DNA from: Ooceraea biroi
Lineage: Eukaryota > Arthropoda > Insecta > Hymenoptera > Formicidae
Assembly (NCBI RefSeq): GCF_003672135.1
Contig: NC_039513.1
Coordinates: 10,912,833-10,976,832 of the forward strand
DNA: 64,000 nt
Direction: 5' to 3'
Positions 11,501 through 23,426 of the stretch are shown in pieces (position 1 is the stretch's first letter; each line of letters opens with the position of its first letter). The notes below the pieces were generated by a model. That model was given only the letters and a program-made list of their open reading frames with translations, was not told the DNA's origin and did no database searches. The translations under genes were made by a program, and so were the position numbers.

Positions 11501-14500
11501 GTTGGAGTCGAGGGCGACGACGGAATCGAGAAGTGAGAGAGGACGAGCTGTGCGCCACACAGCCCTGGCCCCGGCTGATCGTGTAGTGTCCAGTGTGACG
11601 AGATGACGGGTGCGCGGATGAGACCCGCGCTCGTCATGGGCCTCCTCCTGGGCCTTCTAGCCGTCGCCTTACAAGGTCAGTAAAAATCACCGGACCATGG
11701 ACCGGATGTCGACCACGGCTCGAGCACCGGACGTGAAATACGTTCAGCGAACGCGATCGATCATGACGTCAATCTGATCGACCGGCTAGGAAATCCGAGA
11801 CTTTTAACTCGTTCGTCACTGGCTGCCATATCCGGAGATTTATCTGAAAATTTTGTTGCAGTAAAAGAATGTTTTAGTACTATCGTCGATGCGAAATCAA
11901 TTTACTCCGATTACTATGATAGATCGTTGCAATGTCAGAGGCAGATCTTGGATGGTAGATCGATACGAAGAGCTAATCGAAGATGAATGAGGTAGGATTG
12001 TCGTAACAAGGAGGAGGAGAGTAGTACCTTCGGGGAGTACAATTAATGCTGATCGTCGTCGACAATGAGGCTGAAACGTTGACGGAGTTGTGACGATTGA
12101 CTGACGAAGGTCAATGTTACGTAAAATTGCCGGTACGCGTCATCGCCCCCTATAGTTCTCTCATCTCTATACGTTCCGATGATTCGGTCATCATCCGATA
12201 CATCCTGTGAAGAATCCACCAGGAATATCATCGATCTCTCAATGCTCTTCACATTCAATAATGCTCCATTTTTATAAAAAGAGAAATTACATTTATATAT
12301 ATTATTTCTTGCGTTTTATGCATTTTAATGCAACTTACAGAAATGTTCTCTTTCACTTTTATCAAATAAAGTAATTTATGAGACTTTTTGAAAATAAATG
12401 CGCTCGTTGCAATAATCAAAGGATTTATGTCGATGATGACCGAATACGCCTAAGGCGGCATCCCGGAGCTTAAATAAAAGTCTCGAATCTTCATTCAAGG
12501 ATTTGTTATTTTGGGAATCGATGGGAGTTGGCTGTCATCAAACCCGCGCGATAATTACATAAGAAACACGCATAAATCCGTGCCAGCCCCGTCCGAAGCT
12601 CCGAGAAAACGAATTGTTCTAATTACGACTAAACTCAGAAATTCCACTCTTTAATTATAATATTATATCAAAAATAGGGAATGCGAGTTATGCAAGTGAA
12701 TTGAATTAATATCGCAGTTTCCAATATTCATAGCAAACGCCCGATCGTCGAACAGCGTCGCATTATTAAACATTAATTGACACGAGAAGTAACAAAACGA
12801 CGAGTTCTGGGAACATCGATGTACATCACATTATTATTATTATTAGGGATGCGATCATTTTATCTTAAAAATGCAGTTTGTCTTTCGAATTTTACGACGA
12901 CGGGAATCGCAAAAATTCCTAACGACTAAGCGCGGCAAAAAGCTATACATATCGTAGACTACGGAACAAGACTCCGGATTCTATCTTTATCCGGCGCAGC
13001 TGCGCTTGCCAAACGACAGCTGCTCGCGTGCGTCTCCTATCACTCGTAACTCAAAATTCGCTCATATTATCGCATTACTTTGGAGACCGACGCAAGGGAC
13101 GCAAATTTTGCGAACGAACACGCGAGAGGACCGAACTGCACTCCGTTCTCGTGCGTCCGACCTTAATTTATTAATTAATTTCGGGCGAAGTTAAATTTTT
13201 TTACGTTCGACGATGACGAGACGAGACTTGCTACTTTGCGCGGAACTTCCAGTTTTTCCAATCAGTTTCACCGTTGGAACAGCTTCGTTTTTCGCGACGA
13301 GCTTCACGAGAACGGCGGAACTAAGGCTCGTGCCAAAAATTGCCGTATGTGATATAACAACGAGATATAACGGGCATCCCGCAAGAACGGAACTTCTCAT
13401 GTTTATGCGCGCGTTCACGTGAGTTCGTAAACTTCCATGATTTCTCTGTATTTGACGTTTAGGTAATCACCCGTGGCGCGTCCAAGCTAGAACAAGTGTC
13501 AAACTAAACTGGCAAGATCGCGAGCCTTCTTCGATTACATGCCGATATCGATATCGATATCAGTCTCATCATTTCTCTTCCTCAACTCAAACTGCCCCAT
13601 CAAGTAAGATCATCATCTTTTACACATTAAAAAAAAACCAGCATCACTATATTATCATGCTATAAATTAAGAGATTTCGTTGCACTGATAGGTAGAAATC
13701 GGCGGTCCAGTCAACTCGTGGCTTCTCCTCGTAGGTAGAGATGATAAAAATACGATTTGCTCGCTTAATATATAAATATTTCTGAGTGTTGCTCGGCTCA
13801 AAGCCGCCTACCCGCCGCTAAACTTAGAAGCCGGCCATGTCCCAGCTACCGTCTCTAGAAAGATGATATCGACATTTCTCTCGGTGGGAATTCCGTCGTT
13901 CTCGGCATGCTGCGATTGTGTCTTCAGGGCACTTTCATGCGCCCATTAAATTAGGTTTTGTCGCAAGACAAATTGCTGCCGATCATCGCATGAACGTGCG
14001 CATCCAAATGCGCTGTATTCCCTATATTCGCTGTAATCCCTCGCAAACAAATCCAAATTGGAATCTTCGGTACAATCCAACTGTTTGATGTCGCGTTACA
14101 CATTGCCGTCTTCGATCTATTAATTGCTGAGAAATGGGAATGCATGAAGAATACTTGCAAAATGACCATTTCAAACCCTTTTTGAATGTTTCGCGAGCTG
14201 TCTGGTTGGAGAACGTTTCATCCTAACGACGTAAACGAGAAGTCAAGATGTAAAGAAAAATAATGATCTTTAAGATCCTGGAATCCTCTACAACGTTTGT
14301 ACAAACTTTTTATTAGTATTCCCTCCACCATGAGAACGTTTCTTTACGGTTTCAATCTCTCCTCCTCAGTTGTTCCGGTATTAAAAGTCCAGCAGAATTA
14401 TTCAACAGCAAGCTGATACGAGTTGATTGAAAATCGCGATGTCTGCTCGCGAAGAGCGCTCTCGATGCGACGTTACGGATTTTCATCGGATGACACGTTG

Positions 14501-17500
14501 GATGACAAGTCAAGCTAGGTGTTCCTGCACACCTGTCACCGCGCACGGGCACGCGAAGCGGCCCGAGTGCGTAATGACTTTGACAGGTCCTTGCGTCACC
14601 TGGGTCAGATATTTCGGGTTAGTGGTCGCGTGGCGTTAAACTCACCGCGTAGCTCCAACCAACGCGCAACGGATTATCTAATAAAGTGCACGCGCGCGCG
14701 CGCGCGCGCGCGCGGTCCTCTTGGCACGTCCGCGTTTAACGAGAAACGAGAATTCTGCCAGCCGAAAATTTCTGGCAGCCCGGCACGCACGGGCGAAACG
14801 CAAACAATGCAAGTGTCCCGGCGAACGTACGCGAGACGAGAATCCGATATCGTCGATGTATCGCGGATCGATGGGTTTGATAAGCTATCTTGAATCTGGA
14901 GAAAACGATTTATATTTAAGCTAAGAAGTACAATTTGAGAGAGATGTCAAGGGTGGAAATGACGTTGCAGGAGTGCAAAGCGAGGACGAGCTAGACCAGA
15001 TACCATCCGAGGACCTATGTCGACCGTACATCGAGAAGGCGCTCAAGGACCTCGGCACAGGTAATATTAGATAACGGTGAATATTCGGCTGGGACACAGC
15101 GATTTCTAGAATATTTCGTTTGAAGGATCTTTGGAGCAGACCAGTGCAGAGGTCGGAACCGAGGTCGACCAAGAAAGCCATGAGGAAGCGTCACCTGCAA
15201 GCGAGGAAGTAAGGTTTACTGGATATTTATGGCTTCCCTCGTTTAAAGTCTAATCGATCAAGCTCAGCAGACCTAGCTTATCACACATGAAAATTCATAT
15301 CAAAGATTTGATCTCGCAGGCTGCCGAGGCGACGGACGATGTTTCGAAAGAAGAGGGTGAGGCCAAAGACGAGGAAGGATCGGTAGAGGAAGGCGCTGAA
15401 GCGGCTACTGACGACAGCAAGGAGGCGACCGAAGAAGAAACCGGAGCCAGCGAAGAAGGAGCAGCAGATGAATCCGGAAAAGAGGAGAGTGAGCAAAGCG
15501 AGGAAGTCACGACTGCTGAGAGCGCCGAAGTTGACATTACACAAGAAGGTAAAATTAATCTCGACTGTAATTAATGATGAATATTCATAAATTTGTCTAA
15601 GTATTTAAAGAATATATCGTTTAAAATCATTATAGGAGAAACGGAAGAAGCGGAAGGCGCATCCGCCGAAGTAACTGAAGAGAAACAGACCGATTCCTCC
15701 GAGAAAATTATCGAAAGCGAAGAGGGCTCCGATCAAACGAAAGCCGAGCAGGAAGAGGACGAAAAGCCCAACGAAGAGAAATCCGATGAAGAAACGAAGG
15801 TAGAAGGCGAATCCGAGGAGGGAAAAGTAGATGATGAAACAAAATCCGAAGAATCGAAGAAAGACGAGGAGCAAGGAGAATCTAAGGAAACCACTGACGA
15901 AGTCGAATCCAAAGAAGAGGCGGAAACTAGTGTTGAAGAAGGGACTGAAGCGGAGGAAGATGACAGTAAAGTCGAAGAGGGAACCGAGTCGACTGAAGAT
16001 CAGGCGGTAAGCGCCGAAGACGAAAAGAGCGGTACTGAAGAGGAAGCTCAGGACGAAAGCGCTGAGACTGAAGGCGAAGACAAAGAAAAGGAGAGCGCAG
16101 AAGATGCGGCAGGTTCTGAAGGTGAGGAGGGAACAAAATCGGAAGAAGAAAAAGGAGCAAAATCTGAGGAAGAAGCGAAATCCGATGAAGCAAAGTGTGA
16201 GAAAGATGATACAGAATGTAAAGAAGCAAAGTCCGCAGAAGAAGAGAAGGAAGGAAAATCGGAGGAAGATGATGCGAAATCCGAGGGAGAAGATCAAGTA
16301 AAATCACGAGGCAAGCGAGAAATCGGTGAAGAAGGTGAAGGAACCGACGAATCTGCGGAAGAAGGTAAAAAAGATTTTACAACAGTTTAAAAGTTTCAAG
16401 AAAATGATTACAATATATTTAAAATAAGCGTCATAACATAAAATATCATTATTTTCATGATATATTATTAGCTGCTAGCGAGGAAGAGGAGGAACTTACT
16501 CCAGAAGAAGATCTGATTCAAGAAATCGAGATACCGGAGAATCTTCGACCCAGGGATCACATTAATCAACTGCTGAAATTGGACGAGGAGAACGAGGAGA
16601 AAGAGCGGGCTATACAGAGAGAAGCCGATATCATCCTCAGGGATCTGAAGAGGCTCTACGATAACGCTATTAAGCCGTTAGAGACTATGTACAAGTACAG
16701 AGACTTGAGTAACAGACACTTCGGAGGTGAGTGGCTTATAAGTGTCGCATGATTTTAAAAACTGATTGGTAATTCTAAGACTGCTATCAAACGTATAGAG
16801 AATTTAAGGAATAACTAACAGAAATTAAAGACAGCTCGATAATTGCTTATTTAATTTTTACTCCATTAGATCCTGAGATATTTTCTAAGCCGCTAGTACT
16901 CTTTATGGGTCCGTGGAGCGGCGGCAAGTCGTCCATCATCAATTACCTGCTCGATATGGAATACAAGCCAATGTCATTGAGAACAGGTACGTGATTACCA
17001 GAATAAAGCACGACGACCTTTTTTTATAATTTTATTTAGCTTCTTTATGAGCTTTATACTTATGCAGTAGCTAGTTATGTAGGACCTAGCTGTAAGAATG
17101 CTAGGAGCATGAATATATAGATAGTGTTTAGGTCGTTTGAGAGAGTGCTTAGAAGAGCATTGCAAATCGCCAAATGGAAAAACTGACACAGGAGCCGAGC
17201 CGTCACCAGCATACTTCAACATAATAATGCATGGCGAGGAGGAGGAGGTCCTGGATGGCACCCAGCTAGCTGCTGATTGGACCTTCTCAGGATTACAAAA
17301 GTTTGGCCAGGGTTTGCTGGATCGCCTCAAAGGTTTACGACTTAACAACAAATTGCTGGAGAAGGTAAGCGAGCCGATGTATAATTACAAATCATATTTG
17401 GATTGTAACAATTAAATCAACTCTAGATAGATTTTCACTTAAAAAATAATTTAGTTAAAGCAATAAATACACATTACGATAAATTCCTGCCTACTAATCG

Positions 17501-20446
17501 TCTGATGACGTGATCAGGTGAACATCGTTGAGATACCGGGCATCTTAGAGATTCGCAAACAGGTTCAACGCTTGTTCCCGTTCAACGATGCATGCCAATG
17601 GTTCATCGATCGCGCTGACATAATATTTTTGGTCTACGATCCCGCGAAACTAGACGTCGGACCGGAGACCGAGGCGATTCTCGATCAATTGAAGGGAAGA
17701 GAGTATCAGGTAACGAATCGCGAGAAAAGTAAAAGTATATGAGTGTTAAGTGTAACGGTAACTTTCCAAACAGACTCGCATCATCCTCAACAAAGCCGAT
17801 CAGGTGAAGCCAGAGGAACTCATGAGGGTGCAAGGTGCTCTAATCTGGAACATATCGCCGTTGATGTCGAGCGCGGAGCCGCCGATAATGTACTCCACGT
17901 CGTTATGGTCGTTACCCTACGAGGCCGGTGCACCCATAAGATTGCTGTACGCTCAGGAACGCGCATTCCTTCGCGATCTACGTTCCGCGATAAACAAGAG
18001 GGTTGAACACAAGATAGCGAGCGCCAGAAGATTCGCCGTAAGTTCATTCCGATTCCTTGTATCAGCGATCGATCCTCGCTCAATGATCTTGAGCAAATAA
18101 TTTATGGATGATACAAAAAATCACTTAGTGTTAGCATTAATTATTTGACAAAAAATATATAAAATATAAAATGCTGTAGAAATGCTTAGATTATTTCTAA
18201 TAAGAGAAAATCATTTTTAGAATTTTATGTAATTGATTCTAATTCTGGATTTCTAGGTACGAGTGCGCAACCACGCGAAGATGGTGGACTGCTACTTGAC
18301 GACGTACTACAATCACAAGACATTCTTCGGCAATAAACGGGAGATTAGCGACAAGATCATCGAGAACCCGCAGGACTACCACATATACGAGGGCCTGAGC
18401 ACTCTCACCAACATATCGCGCTACGATCTGCCCGACCCGGACGTCTATCGCGATTTCTTCCGGCTGAATCCGCTTTACGATTTCCCGCTGCTCAGCTCCA
18501 CGTGTACATACTTCCGCGGCTGCCCAATCAACAGGCTCGACGTAGCGATTGCCTATGATCTACCTGAGCTAGTGGGCAAGTACAAGAAGTCGGTAGAAGC
18601 GGTATTGCACGAGAGTGAGGGCAACAGCCCGCCGAGTTGAGTGCGAGTTTGCGTTCCGGAACGGAGCTCTTGATACCACGTGGGGTATAGACACTGGCGA
18701 CAGCCTTCGCTAAGCCTTTGCTGAACGGTCAGCCGAAAACTTTGCCGGAAAGCCTTGGTAGCGCGAAGGTTACGGGGATGGATCGACAAACGAGCCTGAG
18801 GAAGGTGGTACGACGTTTCCACACGAGAATCTTCACCGAAAATTCTCCTCCCCCGAAAGTACAGCCATCGTACTACCCTTGCGTCGTATTCGAGATAGCT
18901 CCGACAAGAAAGAGGCCGGATACGCCAAAGAAGGAAGCTGACGATCGCGGGAGCGGAACGGCAGGAAGTCTCGAGGCATGAAAGCCGAGGCGTCGTCACC
19001 TGCGAGTAGCGCGCGTAACTCCGAGTACTGCATCCACGGATCCGGATAGTTCAGCCTCGTTTCTCGCAAGTGGGCGGAACATGATGTGGGATGCAGTATC
19101 GCGAGTGGCTTTCAGTAGCTACGCCAGCTCGGTTGCAGAGCAAGATGCGAGTGTTGCCTTGTGTCTGGTAAAACAATGCGAGTGCTACCATTCCGATCCA
19201 AAAAAAACGGACAGTGAGAGTTCCCTACGAATCAAATGTGTTCAGATATCGGTTCCTCTCGACGAAAATTAGAGGTCTCGGTGTCATCGCGGTCTAATCT
19301 CACCTTTTTCTGGGTCATCTTCAAACGGTTCAACTAGATTTAATGTTCAAAATCTTATTTCAATTTAGAATCAATTTGTCTAAAACATTTTTCTTTTTCT
19401 CAGACTCTTTAGAATTAATTCGTTTCTTAAGAAACTTTAATTCTAAAATGTTTAATTTATTCATGGAATATTACCATGAAGAAATTTATTTTTCTTTACT
19501 TGATTCCAATAATTTTCTTGCAATAAGCTCTTTAAATGGAAATGGATTAGATTAGACCGTTGCTGTCGCCGAGTCCAGTCCGTTTGTGTCACGACGAATC
19601 GGTTTGTTGATAGCTTATCTCGAAAGAAGATTCTCCAAAATCGACATAACGTTGAACAACTACGATTTCGTTCGTCAAGTTTCTTCATATCGGGGACACA
19701 TTAAACTAATCGTACCGAAATATTTCCATTGCGAAAGAGATAAAGTGATCTCTTCTTATGGCTTTTGTGGAATACACCTTGTATAAGCTGATTGTGTTCT
19801 TATTGAAATGTAATGAAATAATTAAAGATGATACCGATCTCTCTCACGGGTTGCTCGTTTAACGTGCGAGATAGATCGTGGAGCTTTTCTGAGATTCGGA
19901 CTTTCTTCAATACAGTTCGCATTGGGCAAAACGTATGTTTCTTATTTAGACACCGAGTCCTCTCAAAATAGTTACATTAGACATTTAAATCTGTAGTTAC
20001 CCGACGTCTCTTAGCTTTATAGATTATAAATATTTAGATTTTTAGATACCTGAATTTGTCAGACGCTCCGATCCTTAAATCCCTATCCTAACTATCTTTA
20101 AATCATTCAAATCATTTCTTGGACTCTCAGACTCTTTATACTCGGAGCTTTTAGCATCTTGAGATTGTTTCTATTGATTTATGAGCAACGAAGCTTTATC
20201 ATTAAACGATCGTATATAAATACGCAATTCATCTAAGTATATGTTGTTGATATAATTATTGTTATCACTGTTGTTTTGTTGCTACTATCTCTCTCATCAT
20301 TGTTACCTTGCATTATACAAAGATTACGTCGAGCAGATTTAATATCGTTACGAACACGTATTTAATCGAGGCATCTGATACTTCTCTAGCTAGAAAGTAA
20401 GATTTAATATATCGAGACACAGTACATATGTACCTAAACTCTAAGT

Positions 20447-20482
<36 letters not shown>

Positions 20483-21820
20483 TTATAGGAAATTTATTAT
20501 AATTTACTATATGTTTAGGCAAGTGTACGTTTCTCAAATAAGAACGTGTGTTATGGTTGCTGTTTATGTATACACGCAAAGTCATTTCATATCCAAACAC
20601 AATCCATCACTCGCTTGTAAGTTGTACGTAAAAAAATGTATGCACTAACCTCCGTTTAATGAACGCGATATGCAAATTTTCGACGTCCAAAGCGATAATC
20701 TATGTTAAACACGAGTAAAAAATACGAATTAAGGCATAAATTGGTTCCTAAAAAAGCTTTTCGTGTACATTATATAATTTGTTGTTAGTCTTTTAAGAGT
20801 TTCTCTCTGTCATATAAATAATAATATTTAAAAATGTTTTCTCAACAGACAATTACAACCTGAATAGAATGTTTCAAGATCAGAGTATTTCACTTTCTAC
20901 GACAACGTATGTCGCGACAAAACGCAGCAACAAGATTCAATGTACAAAGCATACTACATGCAAAGCAAGAGATCCATTCTCATGCAAAACAGGTCACATC
21001 TCTCATGCAAGACAACAAGAAATACTCACGTTTGGTGTAGTCTCGCGCAACCATTCGTCCGCTTGTTCATCGAAATCGAACTTACAGGCCAGTCTCAAGT
21101 CGTTCGCCGCTTCTTCAAACTTTCCCAGCAGGTGACACGCCCTTCCTCTGAATTTATGAGCCGCCGCGCTGTCTGGGTTTAATTCTAGAGCGCGGTCGCA
21201 GTCACGGATGCAGGCGTTCGGCTTGTTCAACAGCAGAAAGATCTGACCGCGTTTGGCGTACAATAGAGCTGCCTGTGGATTCAACACGATGGCTTCCGTG
21301 TACAACTGTATGGCTTTCTCGTAATCTTTCTCGACGAATGCAGAGACTGCCTCGGATCGTTTTGCCTGCGACTCGGCGATCTCCTCCTCTGTGGGTTGCA
21401 AGGTTAGATTTCCCATTTTCTGAGGAGGATCTTGATCCGGTTCTGTAAAACATCGCATCGTTAATTATTCTTACAGGATAATACAAATGATGTACAAATA
21501 CAATGCAAAGGCTAAAGGTACGCACCAATTACGCCAGTCATATCCAGCTCCACGTCGCTCTCCTCCTCCTCGGATTCAGATTCAGCCTGATATTCAGGTT
21601 CAACTTCAGGCTCGGCTTCAGGTTCAAATGCACTTTTAGATTCGCTCTTGGCTGATGAGTCATTGGCTTTGGGTTCCGGTATCTTGCCGCCGTAGTGCTC
21701 TATCAGCTCCTTGATGAAAAAGAGCTTTGGATCGTGCAGGAGGGACGAATCGTCCATGCATTGCTGAGCAAACTGTTTTAGCTGTTGGGCGACTGTCTCA
21801 GGGAACACAGGCATCTCCAT
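8555..21820 (-). CDS. ST13: Hsc70-interacting protein (HIP, ST13)
   Basis: HIP is a cytosolic co-chaperone that binds the Hsc70 ATPase domain through TPR repeats and stabilises the ADP-bound state. Coding exons on - are 21820-21526, 21442-21030, 9237-9022 and 8776-8555, with agreeing phases and 381 aa. Domains: N-terminal helical dimerisation segment (about 1-50), acidic Glu/Ser stretch (about 65-95), three TPRs (about 122-223, with LYAKRGQIFLLLNKPNA and NPDSAAAHKFRGRACHL), a highly charged Arg/Glu helix (237-275), then the C-terminal DP/STI1 domain with KDPDVLQAFQ and SKFGG. Gly-Met-Pro-Gly units follow that domain, and the protein ends DDVGLD. The start is the ATG at 21820; a 5' UTR intron acceptor lies 5 bases upstream, so a noncoding first exon exists further up. 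The third intron is 11.8 kb and contains the sarcalumenin gene on the other strand. Assignment is firm. Confidence 0.97.
9238..11602. other. HIP intron 3, part upstream of sarcalumenin
   Basis: No exon of either gene is recognised apart from a possible noncoding first exon of sarcalumenin. The open frames at 9305-9703 and 10199-10678 show no protein-like features. The last 500 bases before the sarcalumenin ATG are GC-rich and contain a GAA/GAG run near 11405-11450. This part is probably promoter and 5' UTR of sarcalumenin. Confidence 0.5.
10347..10357 (+). promoter_or_regulatory. MEF2-type site overlapping a TATA-like box
   Basis: CTAAATATAA at 10347-10356 fits the MEF2 consensus YTAWWWWTAR exactly, and TATAAA at 10352-10357 overlaps it. 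It sits in a GC-rich context 1.25 kb upstream of the sarcalumenin ATG. MEF2 is a known muscle activator and sarcalumenin a muscle protein, so a role is plausible, but one short site is weak evidence. Confidence 0.35.
11603..18640 (+). CDS. SRL: Sarcalumenin (sarcoplasmic reticulum lumenal Ca2+-binding EHD-like GTPase)
   Basis: Sarcalumenin is a lumenal glycoprotein of muscle sarcoplasmic reticulum that binds Ca2+ and supports SERCA. Exons: 11603-11675, 14971-15060, 15126-15208, 15320-15548, 15636-16364, 16472-16726, 16870-16986, 17192-17364, 17518-17709, 17774-18037 and 18257-18640; all phases agree and give 862 aa. The N-terminus is a signal peptide (MRPALVMGLLLGLLAVALQ); the second ATG at 11618 would give a cleaner one. 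Residues about 83-401 are an extreme Glu/Ser/Lys/Asp-rich region, the expected low-affinity Ca2+ store. Then comes an EHD-like GTPase: P-loop GPWSGGKSS (residues 500-508), switch I TGAEPSPAYF, a G3 motif EIPGI in place of DTPG (588-592) and G4 NKAD (653-656). The C-terminus is the helical EHD-like part, ending GNSPPS, with no EH domain. The gene is nested antisense in HIP intron 3. EHD proteins are excluded by the signal peptide and acidic domain. Confidence 0.95.
11676..14970. other. Sarcalumenin intron 1 (inside HIP intron 3)
   Basis: A 3.3-kb intron between the signal-peptide exon and the second coding exon. No coding frame is supported. It contains a GATATC triplet array near 13544 and a long alternating CG tract at 14691. 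The first intron often carries enhancers, but no specific site is claimed. Confidence 0.7.
14691..14714. repeat. (CG)12 alternating dinucleotide tract
   Basis: Twenty-four bases of strict CG alternation, preceded by TGCA. It lies 256 bp upstream of sarcalumenin exon 2. This is the classic sequence class able to adopt Z-DNA. Confidence 0.95.
18641..21029. other. Sarcalumenin 3' UTR and rest of HIP intron 3
   Basis: No further coding exon. The sequence after the sarcalumenin stop keeps a transcribed-UTR look for some hundreds of bases. No AATAAA was found, but ATTAAA at 19821-19826 is a candidate poly(A) signal. An AT dinucleotide run lies at about 20449-20477. The open frame at 18553-18999 on - is a shadow of the sarcalumenin last exon and UTR. 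Confidence 0.5.
20449..20477. repeat. (AT)n microsatellite
   Basis: An uninterrupted AT dinucleotide run of about 29 bases within HIP intron 3, downstream of sarcalumenin. Confidence 0.9.
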
Positions 21821-21825
21821 GTTGC

Positions 21826-23426
21826 CTGCACAAACAAATTTTCATATTGATGACACAGGAAATATTTTTCTTGTAGATTTTTTAGAGAATTGGGCAACCC
21901 AACGCGCGCATACGCGCAATAAAATCTACGTGTCGAGGTGTGACAGAGGTGTGCAGGTCTCTGCGTATGTGGAGGCACGCATTAAGCGCATTCGATTTGA
22001 AGGACACGCACCGTGCATGCTTCGACTCTAGCTCTCGGAAATGATAATCATGAATTGCGACGTGAATGAGGCGAACTCACCGGTAATTCGGGACAAGCGG
22101 GATCTTCCGTGGCAAGCGGAGCAATATTATCGGAGAACTATTATCGCGTATCTGTACTATTTACGATTCGACGCCGGGTCAGTTTACTGTACGATGCACA
22201 ACAAATTGCGCAAGCACTACGATTCCGCAGTATCATGCGACATCGCACTCGCTCTGTCGGCCGCCTGATCTAATTTACAGATTGGCTGATGAGTGGACGT
22301 TCGGTGACGCGCGATTACGTTCGGCGCGTTGTTCTGCCAATAGCGCGCGAGATCACGAACATGCGGCGCGATCCGATTGGTCGGAGATTTCAAGTACGAA
22401 TTATACGAGTTTAGAGTGATTTAAATTTCAGATTTGAATACTCAAAACTTCCGTCGAATAATGCGATAGAACAAGCTAAATACAATCTTGACTAATCGAT
22501 CATAATCTTCAACGTGTGCCATTAACGTGTCGTTTAAATCCGCAGGACAGCAGACAGATCCACGTACACGTAACGCGATCGGAGCTGCGTCACGCGCATG
22601 CGCACGCCCAACCGCGCGCAACTTCACTACGCTCAGCGCTCTGATCGCGGCAGTGATCGGTGGTGGTCGAGTGCGCCGTCTAGTCGATGGCGCAGTCTCC
22701 GCGACGTTGATTCGCTCGTTGGGAAGGCCTCCAGCGCGAGATTCGCCATTTTATGTGTTTGGCACTGTCACGGGACGGTGACACGGGTGCGTGCGTGCGT
22801 GCGTGCGTCGTGCGGTGCGGTGCGGTGCGTCGAGGCACACAGGGCTAAGAGCGCGTCCGCGTCCGTCCGTTCATTCGTTCGTTCGTCCGTTCGTCCGTTC
22901 GTACGTACATACGTACGTTCGTTCGGTGCTGGCTCGAGTGCGGTAAGAGCGCGTCGCAACATGTTGCCCGAACGACAGCCCGGCCCGGACGCGTACAAGT
23001 AACGGCGGCGGCGGCCATCGGCCATCGGCGAAGCGCTCGATCCGAGCGGGGTGTCGTTCGCGAGTGCGGGGCCACACGACACGACGCGGCCCATCGAAAT
23101 GGTGTAGTGTAGCGCGCGCGCGAGGCGGGCCCCTGCGTGAGCGTGAGAGAAAGAGTGTGTTTTCGTCGTCGTCGTCGTCGTCTTCGCCATCGTCCTCCTC
23201 CTCGGGAGTGGAGCTGCACCTGCGGATCATCGCACGTGTGTGATTATCGGCAACTTCAGTTCAGTCAATCTCGACAATCGTGCCGACGATCACTGTGTCA
23301 TCGCTGTCGCCATCATCGCCGTCGCCGTCGTCGGTGGACGTCGCGAGGCGCCCGACGTCGTCGGGACCACGGACCCCACCGATTACCCTGGATTACTCGC
23401 GAGACGCTACCTGGCCCTCAGTTACG
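21826..23426. promoter_or_regulatory. Shared 5' region between HIP (-) and UBL3 (+)
   Basis: HIP and UBL3 are transcribed away from each other, with 1.6 kb between their start codons. The part next to HIP has an acceptor site (21826-21829 on -) ending a 5' UTR intron. CCAAT boxes occur at 22281-22285, 22337-22341 and 22376-22380 in mixed orientation. From about 22550 the sequence is CpG-rich and full of short repeats, probably the UBL3 5' leader. The long open frames here on both strands are composition artefacts of the GC-rich repeats. Confidence 0.55.
22862..22926 (+). repeat. GTTC/GTCC/GTAC tetranucleotide array
   Basis: Imperfect tetranucleotide units (GTCC, GTTC, ATTC, GTAC, ATAC) repeat over about 65 bases in the presumed UBL3 leader, a little after a short GCGT run at about 22790-22807. 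Confidence 0.85.

Noticed and set aside
15605..16307. Long open frames on - opposite the sarcalumenin acidic exon
   Set aside because: They are the complement of Glu/Ser/Lys codon repeats and give Phe/Leu/Arg-rich nonsense; the + frame has splice sites and homology.
22598..23230. Several overlapping long frames on both strands before UBL3
   Set aside because: They come from GC-rich tetranucleotide and trinucleotide repeats in a promoter/leader region and show no protein features.
23280..23426. N-terminal extension of UBL3
   Set aside because: The in-frame upstream start is GTG, not ATG, and the short MTTVRTIPSDK start fits the family length.
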